Positions 61,981 to 64,000 of a DNA stretch of 64,000 bases are shown one piece after another. The notes beneath the pieces were generated by a model, which was not told where the DNA came from, did not search any database, and worked only from the letters and a program-made list of their open reading frames with translations. The stretch is from Rhodoblastus acidophilus (GTDB lineage: Bacteria > Pseudomonadota > Alphaproteobacteria > Rhizobiales > Beijerinckiaceae): positions 1 to 64,000 of the forward strand of contig NZ_FYDG01000008.1 of the NCBI RefSeq assembly GCF_900187365.1. Reading direction: 5' to 3'. The translations under genes and the position numbers were made by a program. Numbering within the stretch: position 1 is the first letter of the stretch; each line of letters starts with the position of its first letter.

Positions 61981-62017
61981 GGTTCGCGGCGCCCGCCCTT
62001 CCGGGCTTTCCGACCCG

Positions 62018-62052
62018 AAACCGGCGTAATCGCAAGATTACGCCGGTTTTTT
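62018..62052 (+). terminator. Rho-independent terminator after the outer-membrane gene
   Basis: A 14-bp perfect stem (62018-62031 with 62036-62049) with a GCAA loop runs into a T-run to 62052. It lies about 40 bases after the stop. Confidence 0.95.
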
Positions 62053-62076
62053 CGTTGGCGGGCGGCGCGGCGGCGT

Positions 62077-62110
62077 TTGACAGATAAACATACATGCGCA
62101 TGTATATAAC
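62077..62110 (+). promoter_or_regulatory. Promoter and palindromic operator of the AcrR-like regulator
   Basis: A TTGACA box (62077-62082) is followed by a 16-bp perfect palindrome ATACATGCGCATGTAT (62090-62105) that covers the expected spacer and -10 region. The half-sites (ACATACAT/ATGTAT) resemble the E. coli AcrR operator. Binding there would block transcription of the regulator itself (62190). Confidence 0.7.
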
Positions 62111-62189
62111 GCGCGACGGCGCGATCCGCATCCAAGGCGCGCGAGACGGCGGCCGCGGCGCCCTGAAAAGTTTGGTGTGAGGAGCGATC

Positions 62190-62819
62190 ATGAAGCGGAC
62201 CAGGCGGGAAGCCGAGGAGACGCGGGAGAATATTTTGGCTGTCGCGGAAAAACTCTTTCTCGAACATGGCGTCGAGGGCGTCGCCCTGGAGGTGATCGCG
62301 CAAGCGGCGGGAATCACCCGCGGCGCCATCCAGTGGCATTTTCAGAACAAGTCGGGGCTGCTGCACGCCCTGCGCGACCGCATGGAATCGCCGATCGGAC
62401 AACTCGCCGAACGCCTCCAGGTCGATGAGACCGTCGATTCCCTGGGATCGCTGATTTCCGAGACGATCGTGGTGATCTCGCACATTCAGCTTGATCCCCG
62501 GCGCAAGCAGTTTTGCGCCTATCTGCTCAACTTCTCGCTGCTCGGCGAGCCGGAGCGCCAGCGCGCGTTCGAGCGCCGGTTGCGCGCCTCGGTGGTCAAG
62601 GTGTTCGAGGTGGCGGCGCAACGGGGCGAATTGTCCGAGCATTGGACCCCGGAGCTGGCCGGCCTCGCCTATTGCGGCCTGGTGCTCGGCCTGCTCGAAC
62701 AATGGCTGCGCGGCGAAGACCAGTTCGACATCGCCCATGACGTCAGCGCGGTGTTGCGGCGATTCGGCGCGTCGCTGTCGCCGACCCATCACGCGCAGGC
62801 GCGAAGGGCGGCGCGATAG
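62190..62819 (+). CDS. TetR/AcrR-family repressor
   Basis: The 209-residue protein begins MKRTRREAEETRENILAVAEKLFLEHG, then VALEVIAQAAGITRGAIQWHFQNKSGLL, which is the AcrR/TtgR-type helix-turn-helix. The C-terminal domain has the AcrR_C pattern (LDPRRKQFCAYLLNF, LAYCGLVLGLLEQWL). Such proteins sense drugs or lipophilic compounds and repress RND efflux pumps, but no pump gene is adjacent. A perfect palindrome lies in its promoter, so autorepression is likely. Confidence 0.9.
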   Translation: MKRTRREAEETRENILAVAEKLFLEHGVEGVALEVIAQAAGITRGAIQWHFQNKSGLLHALRDRMESPIGQLAERLQVDETVDSLGSLISETIVVISHIQLDPRRKQFCAYLLNFSLLGEPERQRAFERRLRASVVKVFEVAAQRGELSEHWTPELAGLAYCGLVLGLLEQWLRGEDQFDIAHDVSAVLRRFGASLSPTHHAQARRAAR

Positions 62820-62833
62820 ACGGCGGCGTCCGC

Positions 62834-63427
62834 CTAAATCCAGTCGAACCGCCCCGCCGCGAACACCAGCACCCGCCCCTGCCAGATGTCGGCGTTCGGG
62901 GCGCGCTCCACGACGAGGCCGCCGATGAGGTGCATCAGGGCGCGTGCGACGCCGCCGTGCGAGGCCACCACCGCCGGCCGCTGCTGCGCCTCCAGCCAGG
63001 GCTGCAAGCGTAGCGCCAGATCGGCGTAGGATTCGCCGCCGGGCGGGCGGAATCCCCATTTATCGCGGTCCCGCTCTTTTGCGCCAACGGGATCCTCGGC
63101 GCAGACCTCCGGCCAGGTCTTACCCTCCCAGCGCCCGAAGGTGAATTCCTTGAGGCGTTCGTCGAACACGACGCCCTCGGCCGGCAGGCCCAGCTCCGCG
63201 CGCGCCAAAATCATGGTGTCGCGGGTTCTGGCCAGCGGCGAGGCCTGCCAGGACACGGCGGCGGGTTCGAGGCCGTGGCTGGCGAGGATTTTCTTCAGCT
63301 TGCGGCCGGCCTGCGCCGCCTGGCGGCGGCCAAGGGCGTTCAGACCGACGTCCTGTTGGCCCTGCAGCCGCCCTTCCGCATTCCAGTCGGTTTCGCCGTG
63401 ACGCAGAAAGAACAGCGGCGGCGCCAG
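62834..63427 (-). CDS. Histidine phosphatase family protein, probable CTG start
   Basis: The protein carries LFFLRHGETDWNAEGRLQGQQDVGLNALGR (phospho-acceptor His in RHGE) and a later VVASHGGVARAL (second His), both needed for activity. In this frame an upstream TGA (overlapping the fabI end) lies so close that no ATG, GTG or TTG precedes the RHGE motif. The best start is CTG 63427 with AAGGA eight bases upstream, giving 197 residues. A GTG at 63256 would delete the catalytic His. The substrate is unknown. It is probably cotranscribed with fabI. Confidence 0.8.
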   Translation of the reverse strand: MAPPLFFLRHGETDWNAEGRLQGQQDVGLNALGRRQAAQAGRKLKKILASHGLEPAAVSWQASPLARTRDTMILARAELGLPAEGVVFDERLKEFTFGRWEGKTWPEVCAEDPVGAKERDRDKWGFRPPGGESYADLALRLQPWLEAQQRPAVVASHGGVARALMHLIGGLVVERAPNADIWQGRVLVFAAGRFDWI

Positions 63428-63431
63428 CGAC

Positions 63432-64000
63432 TCAGTCCTTTTTCACGATGTCGCCGATGTCAGGCGCTTTCGGGTTCTTCATGCCGACGACATGATAGCC
63501 GGCGTCGACATGCAGGATTTCGCCAGTGACGCCGCGCGCCATGGGCGAGAGCAGGAACACCGCGCTTTCCCCGACTTCCTCGATGGTCACAGTGCGGCGC
63601 AGCGGCGCGTTATATTCGTTCCATTTGAGGATGTAGCGGAAGTCGCCGATGCCGGAGGCGGCCAACGTCTTGATCGGGCCGGCGGAAATGGCGTTGACGG
63701 TGATGGCCTTCTCGCCGAGGTCGGCGGCGAGATAGCGCACGCTGGCCTCCAGCGCGGCCTTGGCGACGCCCATCACATTGTAATGCGGCATCCATTTCTC
63801 GGCGCCGTAATAGGTGAGGGTCAGCAGCGAACCGCCGTTCTTCATCAGCTTTTCGGCGCGCTGCGCCACCGCCGTGAAGGAATAGCAGGAGATCGACAGC
63901 GAGGTGGTGAAATTGGCCTCGCTGGTGTCGACATAACGGCCGGTCAGCTCGTCCTTGTCGGAGAAGGCGATGCAATGGACCACGAAATCCAGGCCGCCCC
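63432..64000 (-). CDS. fabI: Enoyl-ACP reductase FabI (3' part, runs off the window)
   Basis: The 189 visible residues are the C-terminal two-thirds of an NADH-dependent enoyl-ACP reductase. GLDFVVHCIAF is followed by YYGAEKWMPHYNVMGVAKAALE with the catalytic Tyr-x6-Lys pair, then NAISAGPIKTLAASGI and VGESAVFLLSPMARGVTGEILHVDAGYHVVG. The enzyme reduces the last double bond in each round of fatty acid elongation. The N-terminus lies beyond position 64000. The histidine phosphatase follows after four bases. Confidence 0.95.
   Translation of the reverse strand, partial: GGLDFVVHCIAFSDKDELTGRYVDTSEANFTTSLSISCYSFTAVAQRAEKLMKNGGSLLTLTYYGAEKWMPHYNVMGVAKAALEASVRYLAADLGEKAITVNAISAGPIKTLAASGIGDFRYILKWNEYNAPLRRTVTIEEVGESAVFLLSPMARGVTGEILHVDAGYHVVGMKNPKAPDIGDIVKKD

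Overview
The window is GC-rich DNA from an alphaproteobacterial chromosome, most likely a Hyphomicrobiales (Rhizobiales) member. This rests on ctrA next to sciP and fliJ, GANTC sites ahead of ctrA, opgG/opgH glucan genes, separate petA-petB-petC genes and several alphaproteobacterial families of unknown function (DUF1153, DUF2852, DUF6111, DUF1285). A Beijerinckiaceae or Methylocystaceae relative is plausible, but the family cannot be fixed from this sequence alone.

Positions 1 to about 10150 are the right end of an integrated element. It abuts the 3' end of a tRNA-Met(CAU) gene (10149-10225, minus strand) and carries a large serine recombinase whose reading frame runs into that tRNA. Inside are a divergent Cro-like/CI-like repressor pair, an AT-richer cargo block (about 1250-4990) and a GC-rich operon (5016-10192). 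The cargo holds two paralogous small proteins with unrelated N-termini and a nearly identical C-terminal module, plus an STM3941-like membrane protein. The operon encodes small unknown proteins, a large ParB-like protein and the recombinase. A 27-bp operator (AAACTGATT-N9-AATCMGTTT) lies both between the repressors and in front of this operon, so the repressor probably controls the operon and the recombinase. The left end of the element is outside the window.

Positions 10300-29400 are core chromosome: pmtA-mnmA; the cell-cycle group sciP, fliJ and ctrA; leuA with a leucine-codon leader peptide; coaE; glmS and glmU (UDP-GlcNAc synthesis); opgG-opgH (periplasmic glucans); and a LOG-family enzyme.

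Positions 29600-48800 hold pepN, a PAS sensor kinase, a pterin dehydratase, a DUF1624-type acyltransferase, a KGG stress protein, the cytochrome bc1 operon, trmL-hemF, an extensin-like lipoprotein, a TetR regulator, a 27-residue mini-protein, an RpfF-type (DSF synthase) crotonase, recQ and a c-type cytochrome.

Positions 48800-64000 hold a GNAT acetyltransferase and a DUF1963 protein, then a tightly coupled MoxR/DUF58/BatA-DUF4159/vWA operon on the minus strand. These are followed by a DUF1285-Nudix-DUF6111-cca group, a beta-barrel outer-membrane protein, an AcrR-like regulator with a palindromic operator, a histidine phosphatase and the 3' part of fabI, which runs off the window. No rRNA, CRISPR array or insertion sequence was found.
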